64,000 nucleotides of DNA, taken from assembly GCA_964495905.1 (NCBI GenBank), contig CAZBWN010000029.1:1-64000 (forward strand), written 5' to 3'. The notes below the pieces were generated by a model. It was not told the DNA's origin. It did no database searches and saw only the letters and a program-made list of their open reading frames with translations. Shown here piece after piece: positions 52,915 to 63,979 of this stretch; position 1 is the stretch's first letter; every line of letters starts with the position of its first letter. This DNA comes from CAJBLF01 sp964495905 (lineage in GTDB: Bacteria > Patescibacteriota > Gracilibacteria > Absconditabacterales > Absconditicoccaceae). The position numbers and the translations under genes are program-made.

Positions 52915-55900
52915 ATGATTGAATTTTTACAGAAAAATAAAGTCGCTATCCTCGTAATGACCTTTTTCATATGAATATATGGGGTCATGAGTATTTTGAC
53001 GATTCCCAAAGAAGCTCAACCGTCGGTGAATATCCCTTATTATTATATCAGCTTTACCTACTTGGGAGCTGATCCTTCCTCAATAGAGGAGCAGGTAGTC
53101 ATCCCTTTGGAACAGAGAGTCAAATCAGTGACTGCCGTCAAAAAAATAACTTCGTCGTGCTATTATAATTTCGGTACGATCATGGTGGAGTTTGAAAAAT
53201 CCAAAAGTGATATCGATGCGATGAATGATTTGAAGGCTGTGATAGATCAGGTCTATCCAAATCTTCCTTCTGATGTAAAACTTCCTACGCTTAAAAAAAT
53301 TGCGATGGGTGATACTCCTGTCTATTCTTTTTCTGTAGCAGGAACATTGCCCACACAAGTGATGTATGATACTCTCAAGCCTTTGGAAGATCAGATCAAA
53401 TCCATTCCCTGAGTCTCTGATGTCGCTATCATCGGTAAACCGGTCAAACAGGTGAAGCTCACTTTTGATGCTCAGAAATTAACTGTTTTGGATATGGATT
53501 TTTCTATGATTGTAAATCAGCTGAGAGGCGCTTTCGTAAAATTTCCTGCAGACAAAAAAGATGTCGCTGGCAAATTATATTCGTTTGAAATCACTAACTA
53601 TGAAACGAATCTCACGTGATTGATCCAACAATTACAAGATTACGATCTTCTCAATGTCGCTGGCAAAACCATCAAGCTGAGAGATGTCGCCACGGTGTAT
53701 ATCTGATATAAACAACAAGATAAGAAATCATTCGTAATTACCGATGTGAATAGTCTTGATACGCAGAATGCATTATCTTTTCAGATAAAAAAATCTCCTG
53801 GATATAGTCTCAATACGTTTGTTGATACCGTTAAAAAAGTGATCAGTGATTATGCAAAAACTACTACCAATCTCAAATTCATAGAAACATTATCTCAGAA
53901 AGAAAGCATCCAAAGAACGTATGGATTGTTTATGGAAAACTTTCGAGAAACAGCTCTTCTTGTCTTTTGCATCATTCTTCTTTTCCTCGGATTCAGATCA
54001 TCATTTTTGATTCTTGTTTCGTTTGTTATCGTCTATCTCGCTAACTTCATCTATCTCAAAGCTATCGGATATAGCTTCAATAATATTGTCTCTTTTGCAT
54101 TGATCCTGGTGCTGTGAATCATGATTGATAACTTGATTGTAATTACCCAGTGAATCGTTGTAGGGTTGCAAAAATATGCGGGTAATATCCGAGAGGCCAT
54201 AGCTGATTCCCTCAAAAATTATGGGAAGGCTCTGATCTTCTGAACTTCTACCACCATAGCGATTTTTGTACCTTTATATTTTTGATTGACTTGAATCATC
54301 GGTGAATATATCAGAGCGATGCCGGTCACTATCATTTCTAATCTGGCGATTTCGCTTGTAGTCACTATGATCATCTTGCCGGTGCTTGCTCTGTTCTTTT
54401 TCAAATCATGACAGGTATATGTTTCACCGCCTTCTCTGTCGTTTCTCGAGAGAACTGGACACAAATTCGCTAATCGATTTCATCGTGTAAATCAAAGAAG
54501 AAGCTGATCCAGATCTATTGTTTTCATATTCCTATTATTTTTTGTTTGAGCATTGTCACTTATCCCTTTATGAATCGTAAAATTCTCATTTATGGGAAAT
54601 ATAGATTCTAATAATATTTGGATGAATCTTAAATATGCTCCCGGTATCAGTCTGGCTGATAATCAAGACTATACCTCTAAGGTTGCCAATGCTACGATGA
54701 AATATTTCCAAACCGTCATGTCCGGAGTAGTCAAAGATATCTCTATCGATCTCTGACAATGATATTCTCTGCAATGAGCTTGAGGTGCTGGAAATAATAT
54801 GAGTTCCTTTACGATAAGATTGGTAGATACGACACAAAGAAATAAAAAATCTTTCCAGATAGTCGAACAGATGCAAAAAGAATTGTTGACAGTGCTTAAA
54901 CAGAAATACGCTTTTCTGCAAGACGCTTCTATCTTTACGGTCCAGGCATGATGAGGTGCAGGTAAAGCTATCACTTTCAGTATCCTTGGTGATGATTATC
55001 AAAAAATAAATGATTATATCCAAAAGATATTACCTGATATCAAAGCTATCCCTGGCGTGTTCAATGTCTGAATCTCTATCGAATATACCAACGGAAAGAT
55101 AGTCTATGTCTTGGATGAAAACAAAGCTAAATCGCTGGGTATCACGAGTACGTCTTCTATTACGAGTCTGCTTGCACTCAAAAATGCTGGATATGAATCT
55201 AATGGTATCAAAATAAAAGAATTTTCTGATTTTGGTACTGATGCATTATCGTTGAATGCATTTCTTTCTACTGATATGTCCGTAGAACAGACCAAAATAG
55301 GTAAAGTGCCTTTGGATCAAATCATTTCACAAAAAAAATTGTTGCCAGAAATAAATGCTATCACGAGACAAGATGGTAAGAGAAATATCACTGTCCAAGC
55401 CGACAAAACTAATAGCGCTGCGTTGAGTGATATCACTTTAGCGATTGATAAGATCATCGAAAAATATCCATTGCCTGATGATCTGCAATATACAAGCTGA
55501 TGAGATATAGCATCTCAAGCCCAAAGCATGCAAGATTTATGATCAGCGATGCTGATAGGATTGCTCTTGATGATTTTGGTATTGATCGTGCAATTTAATA
55601 ATATAAAGTATGCTATCGTGATAGTTTCCAGTGTATTTCTCTCTATCTGATGAACTATTGTGATCCTTGCTTTGACGTGATATGATATGACTTTCCCCGC
55701 GATGATAGGAATATTCGGCGTGATGTGAGTCTGAGTGAATCAAGCGTTGATCCATCTGGAAGATTTCAAATATTACTATCAGGAAAAATGACTTTCGGTC
55801 GTTGACAGTTTCCAGCAGAGTATCGCTGAGAGGTTCATCCCTATCTTCTTGACTAAGGTGACAACCATCATCTGATTACTTATCCTTGCGCTCAAAGACG

Positions 55901-56019
55901 AACTATTCTGATCTATGGCAATAGCATTTATCTGATGACTTATCATATCCTTCTTCATTACGTTGTTATATATTCCTTCCTTGATGAACTTGGTATCTAG
56001 GGAACACTATAAAAGATAA
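52915..56019 (+). CDS. RND-family efflux/exporter transporter (AcrB-like)
   Basis: 1,034 residues. After a first helix (KVAILVMTFFIGIYGVMSIL) comes IPKEAQPSVNIPYYYISFTYLGADPSSIEEQVVIPLE with the typical RND periplasmic start, then two sets of membrane helices (e.g. TALLVFCIILLFLGF, SFALILVLGIMIDNLIVITQ) and two periplasmic loops, 12 helices in total. The MIDNLIVITQ segment is the functional helix-4 region with its acidic residue. The adaptor gene lies upstream. The cargo is unknown; drugs, lipids or peptides are possible. Confidence 0.9.
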
Positions 56020-56092
56020 TTTAGAATTTAGAATTTAGAAAAAAATAATTTAGAAAAAAATAAAATAATTTAGAATTTAAAAGTAGGGAATG
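56020..56092. repeat. AATTTAGAATT microsatellite
   Basis: AATTTAGAATTTAGAAAAAA and related units between the pump and the NlpC/P60 gene. Confidence 0.75.
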
Positions 56093-56117
56093 TTTTATAT
56101 GCTGTTTTGTTTTTGTT

Positions 56118-56738
56118 ATGCTGTCTATAAAAAATAGTGAGATTATAAGTGATATATCTGAATTGTCTGAATTTAAATCTTTTGTAGAAAGTAAAAAAAA
56201 TGATATCACTAATGTTCTCGTTTTAGAACCTTTATTTCTCAAAGAAACATTGAAAGATATAAGACAGCAAATCGTAAAAGAAAGCTTAAAATATATAGGA
56301 CAACCTTCTGTAAAATACAGATGACCTGATGTCGGTATGGATGAAAATTGATTTGACTGTTCTGGTTTCGTGACTTTTATCTTAAAAAAATTCGGTTTAA
56401 ATCTTGGAGATGTAAGACATTCATATGAATATTTTGATGCCCATGGAATCAATGTCCATAATGAATCCAAGCAACCTTGAGATATTATATTCTTCTCTAA
56501 AAAATGAATCATTCCCACTCATATGTGAATAGTCATCTCTGATACTTCCTATATTCATGCACCATGAAAAGATGGCACTTGTATTGAAATATCTACAATA
56601 CAACAAGAATCTATAGTACATACTTCTGATAATAAATTATATGAATATAATCCCATATGATTCAAAAGAATCGTATTTGTTATCACTGAACAACAAAAGA
56701 AAAAATGGAATCTTAAGAGGTTTAATAAAATAGCATAA
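56118..56738 (+). CDS. NlpC/P60-family cysteine peptidase
   Basis: 206 residues. The NlpC/P60 core is clear: YIGQPSVKYRGPDVGMDENGFDCSGFVTFIL with the catalytic Cys in FDCSGF, QPGDIIFFSK and the His in THMGIVI. These enzymes cut peptidoglycan stem peptides. No signal peptide is seen at ATG 56118, so it may be exported another way or act on peptides taken up from a host. N-terminal ~60 residues are helical and match no domain I know. Confidence 0.87.
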
Positions 56739-56748
56739 TTTTTATTTC

Positions 56749-57291
56749 ATGTTATATGGGATGTCTCTTTCTCGTCTTGATTCATCAGTAAAATTTTGAC
56801 AATATGTAGCTGTTCCTTCTTTGGAATATGCTAGAAATTTACATGCTGCATTGGATGCTCTCTCTTTTTCTTGTTCTCCTATAGGTAAAGATAAATCACA
56901 ATCTGTCTCTTTACAGTATACTGAATGATCTTCTGTATATACGCTTGGATGGTATACTCTCTATTATGGTATCCATTCTGTGATTATATCTCATTTTGCT
57001 ACTGCTAATCTGCGTTGACTCAATCCTGTTTTAAAGACAAATACTTACTTTGCATCAAAGATGCATCTGTTGAGGAAACCCGTACCTTGACTTTGATCTA
57101 AATTGTTTGAACATGCGATAGATATGGCTATGCAACATAATGTTTCTTGTATCAAAATATCTTCTGATGCATCTAGTGTTCCTTTCTATATCAAAATGTC
57201 TGAAAAATTTTCAGATTGTTTTGTGAGTGTAGATGAACATCATCGTATCTATAACGATGGGTGATGTGATTTTGTTTTTAGATTAAAATAA
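56749..57291 (+). CDS. GNAT-like acetyltransferase, weakly supported
   Basis: 180 residues. The C-terminal half has PGLGSKLFEHAIDMAMQHNV, then SCIKISSDASSVPFYIKMSEKF, which fits the acetyl-CoA loop (GxGxx) and the last strands of GNAT proteins. The N-terminal half (LSRLDSSVKFGQYVAVPSLE, YARNLHAALDALSF) is not clear. Ten bases after the NlpC/P60 gene, so likely co-transcribed. The substrate is unknown. Confidence 0.55.
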
Positions 57292-57313
57292 GAATTTCTT
57301 GATAAAACAGGTC

Positions 57314-57348
57314 AAAAGTGTAAACATTACTTGTTTATACTTTTTTCT
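57314..57348 (+). terminator. Rho-independent terminator before aspS
   Basis: AAGTGTAAACA and TGTTTATACTT pair over 11 bases (one G-T), with a five-base loop and a T-run. Confidence 0.85.
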
Positions 57349-57370
57349 TTATTATTGAAAATATTGTACC

Positions 57371-59131
57371 ATGTATCGTACGCACACCTGCTGAGAACTT
57401 ACAGCTAAACAAGCATGAACCCAAGTGACCCTTTGTTGACGAGTCAATAAGGTCAGAAATCTCTGAGGATTGAGTTTCATCGATCTTCGTGATAGATATG
57501 GAATCACTCAAATCACTCATGATCCTGCGAAGTCTCAGGTAGAATTTCCTGACATGAAATCTGAATATGTGGTTCAGATAGTTTGAGAAGTTGTTGCAAG
57601 ACCCGTAAATATGATCAATAAAGATATGGCGACAGGGGAGATAGAAATAAATGCACTTGAAGTGAAAGTGCTCACCAAAGCTAAACTTTTGCCATTTCCT
57701 ATCGTGGATGAACCCAATACCAGCGAAGAAAATAGATTCAAATATAGATATCTGGATTTGAGAAGAAGAAAAGTCTTAGATAATATCTTGTTCAGATCTA
57801 AGATGACGACTTTCACAAGAAACTGGTTTGTACAAAAATGATTTGTAGATGTACAAACGCCTATTTTTACGGTTTCTTCACCAGAAGGTGCAAGAGATTA
57901 TCTTGTTCCCTCAAGAATCAATCAAGGACAATTCTATGCATTGCCACAAGCTCCTCAGCAATATAAACAATTGCTTATGGTCGGAGGTATCGATAAATAT
58001 ATCCAGATCGCTCCTTGTTTTAGAGATGAAGATCCAAGAGCGGATAGGCATGCTTGTGAATTCTACCAGATCGATTGTGAAATGTCATTCGTCAATCAGG
58101 ATGATATCTATGCTGTAGTCCAATGATATCTTAATGATCTCATCCCTACATTGTCTCCTCATAAAAAAATCACGGTTGCCTTCAAAAGACTTACCCATAA
58201 AGAAGCGATAGATCAATATGGAAGCGATAAACCTGATCTTAGATTTGATATGCCGCTTGTTGAAATGACACAAGATTTCGCTACTTCATGATTTTCTGTC
58301 TTTAAAGATACTGTAACTAACGGATGAACTATCAAAGCGATGAGATTTGAAAATAAGATATTGACGAGAAAAGAAGCAGATGAACTTACGGAAGAAGTGA
58401 AAAAGAATGGCGCTAAAGGACTTGCGTATCTCTGTTTTGATGCAGAAGGAGTAAAAGGTTCTATAGCAAAATTCTTCACTCCCGAAGAGATGGATATCAT
58501 CAAAACAAAAACAGGAGCCAAAGAAGGTGATAGTGTTTTGTTTGTCGCAGATACCTATGCAACCGTTACTAAATCGCTTGGAAGATTGAGAATAACTATC
58601 AGAGATAAATATCTTAAAATAAATAAAGATGATTTAGCATTTTGTTGGATAGAAGACTTTCCATTTTTTGAGATGAATGATGAAGGAAAATTGGATTTTG
58701 GACACAACCCATTTTCTATCGTAAAATGATGAGCAGAAGCACTAAAAAATCCAAATAAATTAGAAATCTATTCTGAACAATATGATCTTTCCTGTAATGG
58801 ATATGAAATCCTTTCCGGCTCTATCCGTAATCATGATCCAGAATTGCTTTTGACGGCATTTGAAATGGTCGGCAGAGGAGAGGATGAAATCAAACAGAAA
58901 TTTGGAGCTATGTATGAGGCATTCCAATTTGGTCCGCCACCGCATGGATGATTTGCAATCGGGTTTGATAGATTGCTGATGATCCTCAAAGATGAAGAAA
59001 ATATCAGAGAAATCTATGCGTTTCCTAAGTCAGGAAGGGCACAGGATGTGATGATGGGAGCACCATGATTTGTTGATCAGGTTCAATTAGATGAATTACA
59101 TATCCAATTGAATTTACCAAAAGAAAAATAA
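57371..59131 (+). CDS. aspS: Aspartyl-tRNA synthetase
   Basis: 586 residues: OB-fold anticodon domain (YRTHTCGELTAKQAGTQVTL, CGxVNKVRNLGGLSFIDLRD with x = CGA, residue 24, Trp in all families), motif 1, FxxSPEGARDYLVP, the flipping loop QAPQQYKQLLMVGG, motif 2 CFRDEDPRADRHACEFYQID, the bacterial GAD insert (~300-400) and motif 3 FGIGFDRLLMIL-like end. The bacterial-length form. Probably non-discriminating or discriminating cannot be told from this. ATG at 57371 lies 23 bases after a terminator, so it has its own transcript. Confidence 0.94.
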
Positions 59132-59155
59132 TTTTATATTCTAATATGTTCGCTT

Positions 59156-59377
59156 ATGCTTAAATGATGAGATATACTTGGATGATGAAGAGCTTATCAA
59201 ACCCTTAAAAAACTTGCAGAAGAATGAAAAATGGTTACTCTATCTCGTCAAGAAACTGTAAGAATCGATAATCAACTTGCTATTGCACTGAATACTATTA
59301 AAGAAGATTTCAGGAAAAAGGAAAGAGATAGTCGAGTCCATGTTCTCAAAATACAATCAACTACTACTGAAGTGTAA
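59156..59377 (+). CDS. Small Gly-rich hypothetical protein
   Basis: 73 residues starting MLKGGDILGGGRAYQTLKKL, where most glycines are TGA, then EEGKMVTLSRQETVRIDNQL and a basic tail. No membrane segment or known family. It stands 24 bases after aspS and 29 before a small membrane protein, so the group may be one operon running on to the nuclease gene. Confidence 0.55.
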
Positions 59378-59406
59378 TCTTTTATATTTATTATTTATAT
59401 TTTATT

Positions 59407-59652
59407 ATGGCTGCAAGAAAAAGTCTATTAAAGGTTTTTGTTATTATCATCCTCGCTGTTTTCCTTCTTTCTACAGGACTTATCTCTGTATTATATCTTG
59501 GAGGCGCTACAAATACTCCTTGAACGGGAGATATCTCTTCATGAGATGCAATTCCTACTGTTCTTTCATGAGATATTAGAGTTCCTGTAGATACTACTAT
59601 ACAAACTTGAACAGATCTTACAGGTACTGATCTTTCTTGAGCAATTAAATAA
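59407..59652 (+). CDS. Small secreted or anchored Thr/Gly/Asp-rich protein
   Basis: 81 residues. A single hydrophobic segment (SLLKVFVIIILAVFLLSTGL) is followed by a short tail of Gly-Asp and Thr-Gly steps (TGDISSGDAIPTVLSGDI, QTGTDLTGTDLSGAIK). The tail resembles in style the Thr-Gly repeats of the protein at 4520. It may be a small anchor or spacer on the cell surface. No family recognised. Confidence 0.6.
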
Positions 59653-59664
59653 TTTTACTTATTC

Positions 59665-60588
59665 ATGTCAGGCATGAAATTGATTGTAGAACAATGTCAG
59701 AGATATGCGAAAATGAGGGCTCACACCGCTACGCATCTGCTCCATACGGAACTTGCTAAGATTTTCAAAACGACGAAACAAGCTGGGTCGCTTGTGGATG
59801 AGGATTATCTCAGATTTGATTTCAATGCTGATAGGCTTTTGACTTCAGCAGAGATTCATGATATCGAAAAAAATATGAATCAGATCATCTATGGTGCATC
59901 TACTGTAGACGTCAAAGAGACTTCGTATGATGACGCTATCAAATTATGAGCTAAAGCGTTTTTTGAAGATAAATATGGTGATGTAGTCCGTGTTGTCAGA
60001 GTATTCAATGCTGACAATGAAACAATTTCTATAGAATTATGTGGAGGAACTCATATATCTAATACCAAAGATATCGGGTGTTTCGCTATTACAGGACAAG
60101 AGGCAGTAGCTTCTGGAGTAAAGAGAATCACTGCAGTGACAGGACCTAAGGTTGCATTGAAAATGCATGAAATGCAGGATATCTTGGATACGACTGTAGC
60201 AAAATTATGAATCAAGACTGCTACACAACTTGCTGATAAACTTGATAAGACACTCAAAGAATACGATGAGATGAAAGTGAATCTAGAATCTTTGGAAACA
60301 AATATGATCAAGAACATCTTACAGTCAAATGCTTTCACTTCAGATAAAAATTTTGAAAAAATATTTACTATCTCTTCTGATCTTAATTTCAAGAACGTTA
60401 CATTTCAGGCAAAAGGTTTATTTCCTGATACTACGATCCTTATATATACTAAGGAATGAAATTTCCTTATCCTTGCCAAGAAAGGCGCTTCTGCGAAGAA
60501 AATAGCTGAAACTATGGGTGTAAAATGATGAGGAACTGAAGGGATGGTGCAAGGAAGAGATGAAAAGATTTTAAAGCTATTCAAATAA
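59665..60588 (+). CDS. AlaRS editing plus C-Ala region without catalytic domain
   Basis: 307 residues that match only the C-terminal half of alanyl-tRNA synthetase: HTATHLLHTELAKIFKTTKQ (HxxxH zinc/editing), QAGSLVDEDYLRFDF, EKN..IEKNMNQII, GDVVRVVRVF, ELCGGTHISNTKDIGCFAI (CxxxH), and a DHHA1-type end (ILAKKGASAKKIAETMGVKG). The ~450-residue catalytic part is absent and the upstream gene is unrelated. Either a stand-alone trans-editing factor (AlaX type) that clears Ser/Gly from tRNA-Ala, or one half of a split AlaRS. Confidence 0.88.
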
Positions 60589-60591
60589 TTT

Positions 60592-61401
60592 ATGAAAATC
60601 GCTTCTCGAAATGTAAATGGAATCCGTGCAGTAACTACTAAAGGATTTTATGATTGGGTCAAAAAGAATGATCCAGATATCATCTGTCTGCAAGAAGTGA
60701 AATCGTTTGAGGCACAGCTTCCTCCAGAGTTCCGCTATCATATGACTGAGTATGATCGGATCCGACATGCGGGTACAAGACCTGGATATGCAGGTGTAGC
60801 TACATTCTATAAAAAAAGTTTAAAATTCGTTTCCTGAATATCGAAATTTGAATCGGTGGAACATTTTCATGAAGATGGGAGGGTAGTCGAGACGAAGTTC
60901 CAGGATTCTTGACCCGCTTCAGCGGTGTTTACGTTATTGAATCTGTATTTTCCAAATGGTGGTGAAAGGGCTGATGGAACTGAAATGCTAAGTTATAAAT
61001 TAAAATTTTATGAACACTTCATTCATTATATCAACAAGCTCAGAGATACAGGTGAAAAGATCATCACCTGTGGTGATTTCAATGTCTGTCATAAGGAAAT
61101 AGATATCGCGAGGCCCAAAGAAAACGAAAATTCTATCTGATTTCTTCCTATCGAAAGAGCGGAATTGGATAAACTAGAAAAAAATTGATATGTAGATACT
61201 TTCAGATATTTTTATCCTGACAAAAAAGATCAATATACCTGGTGGAGTCATCGAGCAAGTGCTAGAGCAAGAAATGTTTGATGGAGATTGGATTATTTCC
61301 GAGTATCTAAAGACGTGCTTCCTCATATCAAAAAAATCGTCCATGAAACTGCGGTAGGATGATCTGATCATTGTCCGATTGTTTTGGAATTGGATGTATA
61401 A
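60592..61401 (+). CDS. xth: Exodeoxyribonuclease III / AP endonuclease
   Basis: 269 residues of the ExoIII family, cutting DNA at abasic sites. Motifs: ASxNVNGIRA (x = CGA, residue 6; Trp in homologues), ICLQEVKSFEAQLP, RPGYAGVATFYKK, NLYFPNGG, ITCGDFNVCHKEIDI, GWRLDYFRVSKDV and SDHCPIVLELDV. All catalytic residues (Asn, Glu, Asp, His) are in place. One CGA, in WWSHxASARARN, sits where many relatives have Arg; some have other residues. Starts 4 bases after the AlaRS fragment. Confidence 0.92.
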
Positions 61402-61416
61402 AAAATAATTATAAAA

Positions 61417-61447
61417 AAAACCGGCTAGTTTTGACCGGTTTTTTTTT
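61417..61447. terminator. Bidirectional terminator between convergent genes
   Basis: AAAACCGG and CCGGTTTT pair around a 10-base loop, with an A-run before and a T-run after; it serves xth (plus) and the Cys-repeat gene (minus). Confidence 0.85.
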
Positions 61448-61448
61448 G

Positions 61449-62441
61449 TTAGTTTAATATCGATTTAATCCATTCGAAAAAGAAGAATCCCGTATTCATT
61501 GTAGATGAACCTGTGAGATAATCAGTATATGTTGTATTAGTATAATTACATTTTGCATTGGTTAATGATCCTTTTAAACTTCAGTTTACGCAGGCTCTGA
61601 GCTCCACATTACAAGGAAGATCAATAAATCCACGGGGAGCTTTATATGCTTTTACAAACTGTCCGTGTTTGATGGTTTGTCCTCGTGGAGTTTTACAGCT
61701 AGCTTTGTTGGGTAATGGACTTTGTTTTATAGCTGGTTGTGTAGTAACTGGGGAGTTCGTTGTTCCTCGGATATCTATTGGTTTTTCTGTTGTATTTATT
61801 TTTCCTTGTGTATCGAATTCTGCTCATACATTTATAGGTGTTGTGGGTTGAATATACTCATTAAGCACTTTTTGATTGTAGGAAACTACGGGTGCTTTTG
61901 TATATTCATAAATTACACCTTCTTTGCATGAAGCTCAGCTGAATGTTCCTCAAAGTACTCCCTCTGTACACACTCTTTTTTCTATATCACAGATAGTATT
62001 TACGTCTGCTCTTTGTTGATATGCTAAGACAAAATCTTTATTTTTAATTTTTTCTTCCCAAGGAGTGATACAATCTAAATTTCCTGTACTCATCGTTCCT
62101 GTATCTATTTGTCCTGTTTGTTCATTCCCGATGATTTGTGTAACTTCATCCGGATTGATTAGACTATCTATCATTCCTGTACTGTTTATTATAATTCCTG
62201 TATTCATTTCGCCTTGATATGTCGCTTGTCCTGATTCATTTTGAAAAAGATAATCTCGTTGCTGATCAGCTACATTATGCACGAATGCTTCGTCGGTATT
62301 CCGTACGAATTGTAGCCCTGTAGTCGGTGCATCCTTTTGAAATATCATAACCATCGCGAAAAAAAGAAGGATAAGAGTAGTGATTCCTTTCTTCATACTT
62401 TCTTTGCTGATTGTTTGAATATTTTCCTGGATGCGTTTCAT
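61449..62441 (-). CDS. Secreted protein with two Cys-rich repeats
   Basis: 330 residues. An N-terminal hydrophobic segment (GITTLILLFFAMVMIF) suggests export. Two repeats of about 60 residues share the pattern C-x-TPW...G-x-FV-AY...C...C-x-G...G-x-F/L-x-x-A-x-C: repeat 1 has CITPW (TGG), repeat 2 has CKTP-CGA-GQ. So the same protein shows CGA where its own copy uses TGG. A Thr/Gly-rich stretch lies between. I know no family with certainty; a surface-exposed, disulfide-bound module is likely. Confidence 0.75.
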
Positions 62442-62546
62442 GCTATTTTTTTGTTATTAAAGAGATTTAAGATTCAAGATACAAGTATCAAATAGTAAAT
62501 CTAGTATCATAAATCGTGTATCATGTATCTATATATGATTATATTC

Positions 62547-62579
62547 CAAAAAAAAATCCTGTCAAATTTTATTGACAGA
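62547..62579 (-). terminator. Terminator downstream of mnmA
   Basis: Minus-strand CTGTCAATAAAATTTGACAG stem-loop followed by GA and a nine-T run. Confidence 0.85.
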
Positions 62580-62603
62580 ATTATTTGACTTTTTTCTTAT
62601 ATG

Positions 62604-63656
62604 TTAGCTAGTTATGATGCCAGAACCTATGCATTCATCTCATTTGTATGCGACTATGGTCTGGCCTGGGGCAATAGCTCGTTGTTTCTCTTTAAACGTC
62701 ACTACGATATCTTTTTGCTTGTTTCTTTTGAGAGTTGCTTCTTGTGGCTCTTGTCTGTATCTGATTTTTGCCAGTATCTTTGTCGGAAGGGTATATGATT
62801 TTCTGATCCAATGTCGTCCTGTGGTAGCAATAGTCTTATCAAAGAGTTGTTTATCTTCTCTGTCTCCCACTATCACTCTGTTTTTTTTGACATCGGTTTT
62901 TATCACATATGCCTTGAAGGGGAGTTTTAGTCCTTGTCTCTGTCCTATCGTGAAAAAATATGCTCATTCGTGTTTACCTACAATTTTTCCTGTGGTATCT
63001 ACAATGTCTCCTTCTTTTTTTGGAAGTTTTTTGAGTAAAAAATCTTTGATAGGAATGTTTCCGATAAAACATAATCACTGACTGTCCTTGCGTGCAGCAT
63101 TGGGCAATCATATTTTTTTTGCTAATGCTCTGATTTCTGGTTTAGTATATCCTCAGACAGGAAATAATGATTTAGAAAGCTGAAATTGATTGAGTCCTGC
63201 AAGAAAATATGATTGGTCTTTGTTATAATCCACTCATCTGAGGAGTTTATATGTTGTTTTTTTTGTTGCTTTGATTGTTTCAATGCGTGCATAATGTCCT
63301 GTAGCGATATAATCAAATCATAACTCCATCGCTTTCTGGAGAAATACATCAAATTTTATCAATGAATTACATAGTACATCGGGATTGGGTGTTATCCCTT
63401 GTTGATATCCATTGTAGATATATTCAATTATCTTTTCATTGTATTCTTTTTGAAGATCAAAAGACATAATCTCTATTCACAAAAATTTTGAAACCTTGAT
63501 GGCTTCTTCTGCATCATTATATGTTGTACAATTTCCACTGTCAGAGACGTAATTTTTCATAAATCATGCTACTACTTCATATCCTTGCTGTTGTAAGAGA
63601 TATGCAGTGATTGCAGAATCTACTCCTCATGACATTCAGACTAAGACCTTTGTCAA
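62604..63656 (-). CDS. mnmA: tRNA-specific 2-thiouridylase
   Basis: MnmA puts sulfur on U34 of Lys, Glu and Gln tRNAs. 350 residues: VLVGMSGGVDSAITAYLL (PP-loop), NPDVLCNSLIKF (first catalytic Cys), YIATGHYAR, DQSYFLAGLNQFQL and GLCFIGNIPI (second catalytic Cys), then a C-terminal beta barrel (FFTIGQRQGLKLP). No ATG lies in frame before the PP-loop; TTG at 63656 is the best start, four codons ahead of VLVG. The upstream gap holds a family C repeat and the terminator of the histone-like gene. Confidence 0.92.
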
Positions 63657-63687
63657 AGTTTTACATTTTAAATTTAAAAAAATTTTT

Positions 63688-63739
63688 GTCATTCTGAACG
63701 TGAGTGAAGAATATATCCTTCGATTTCACTCAGGATGAC
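63688..63739. repeat. GTCATTCTGA palindromic repeat (family C), short copy
   Basis: GTCATTCTGAACGTGAGTGA to CACTCAGGATGAC upstream of mnmA, matching the copies at 42052-42167 and inside korA. Confidence 0.8.
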
Positions 63740-63786
63740 ATTTGTCACTAAATACTATCTATTACACTTATTTTTTCAAACAAAAA

Positions 63787-63820
63787 TACTCTGCCCGTAG
63801 ACAGAGTATTTGTTTTTTTT
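63787..63820 (-). terminator. Terminator downstream of the histone-like gene
   Basis: AAATACTCTG and CAGAGTATTT pair around a short loop; T-runs lie on both sides. Confidence 0.8.
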
Positions 63821-63841
63821 TGTTTTTGCTTTTTAAAAAGG

Positions 63842-63979
63842 TTATTTTTTCTTAGCAACCTTTTTTACAGCCTTTTTAACTACTTTTTTAGCTGGAGCTT
63901 TTTTAGCAACCTTTTTTACAGCCTTTTTAACTACTTTTTTAGCTGGTGCTTTTTTAGCAACTTTTTTCTTAACTACCAT
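63842..63979 (-). CDS. Lysine-rich histone H1-like DNA-binding protein
   Basis: 45 residues, MVVKKKVAKKAPAKKVVKK at the start, then AVKKVAKKAPAKKVVKKAVK and KVAKKK. Over half are Lys, with two tandem copies of VAKKAPAKKVVKKAVKK coded by a nearly perfect DNA repeat (63848-63960). This looks like the C-terminal tail of histone H1 or of HU/AlgP-like bacterial proteins and should bind DNA by charge. It is a single-gene unit with its own terminator. Such a small size makes it easy to miss. Confidence 0.75.
   Translation of the reverse strand: MVVKKKVAKKAPAKKVVKKAVKKVAKKAPAKKVVKKAVKKVAKKK

Noticed and set aside
60592..61401. ExoIII and RmlB with mutated active sites (Arg for conserved Trp)
   Set aside because: The same change occurs at conserved Trp in many unrelated genes and always at CGA or CGG, so codon reassignment explains it better than mutation. 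One CGA in ExoIII (WWSHxAS) stands where many relatives have Arg and is noted as an unclear case.
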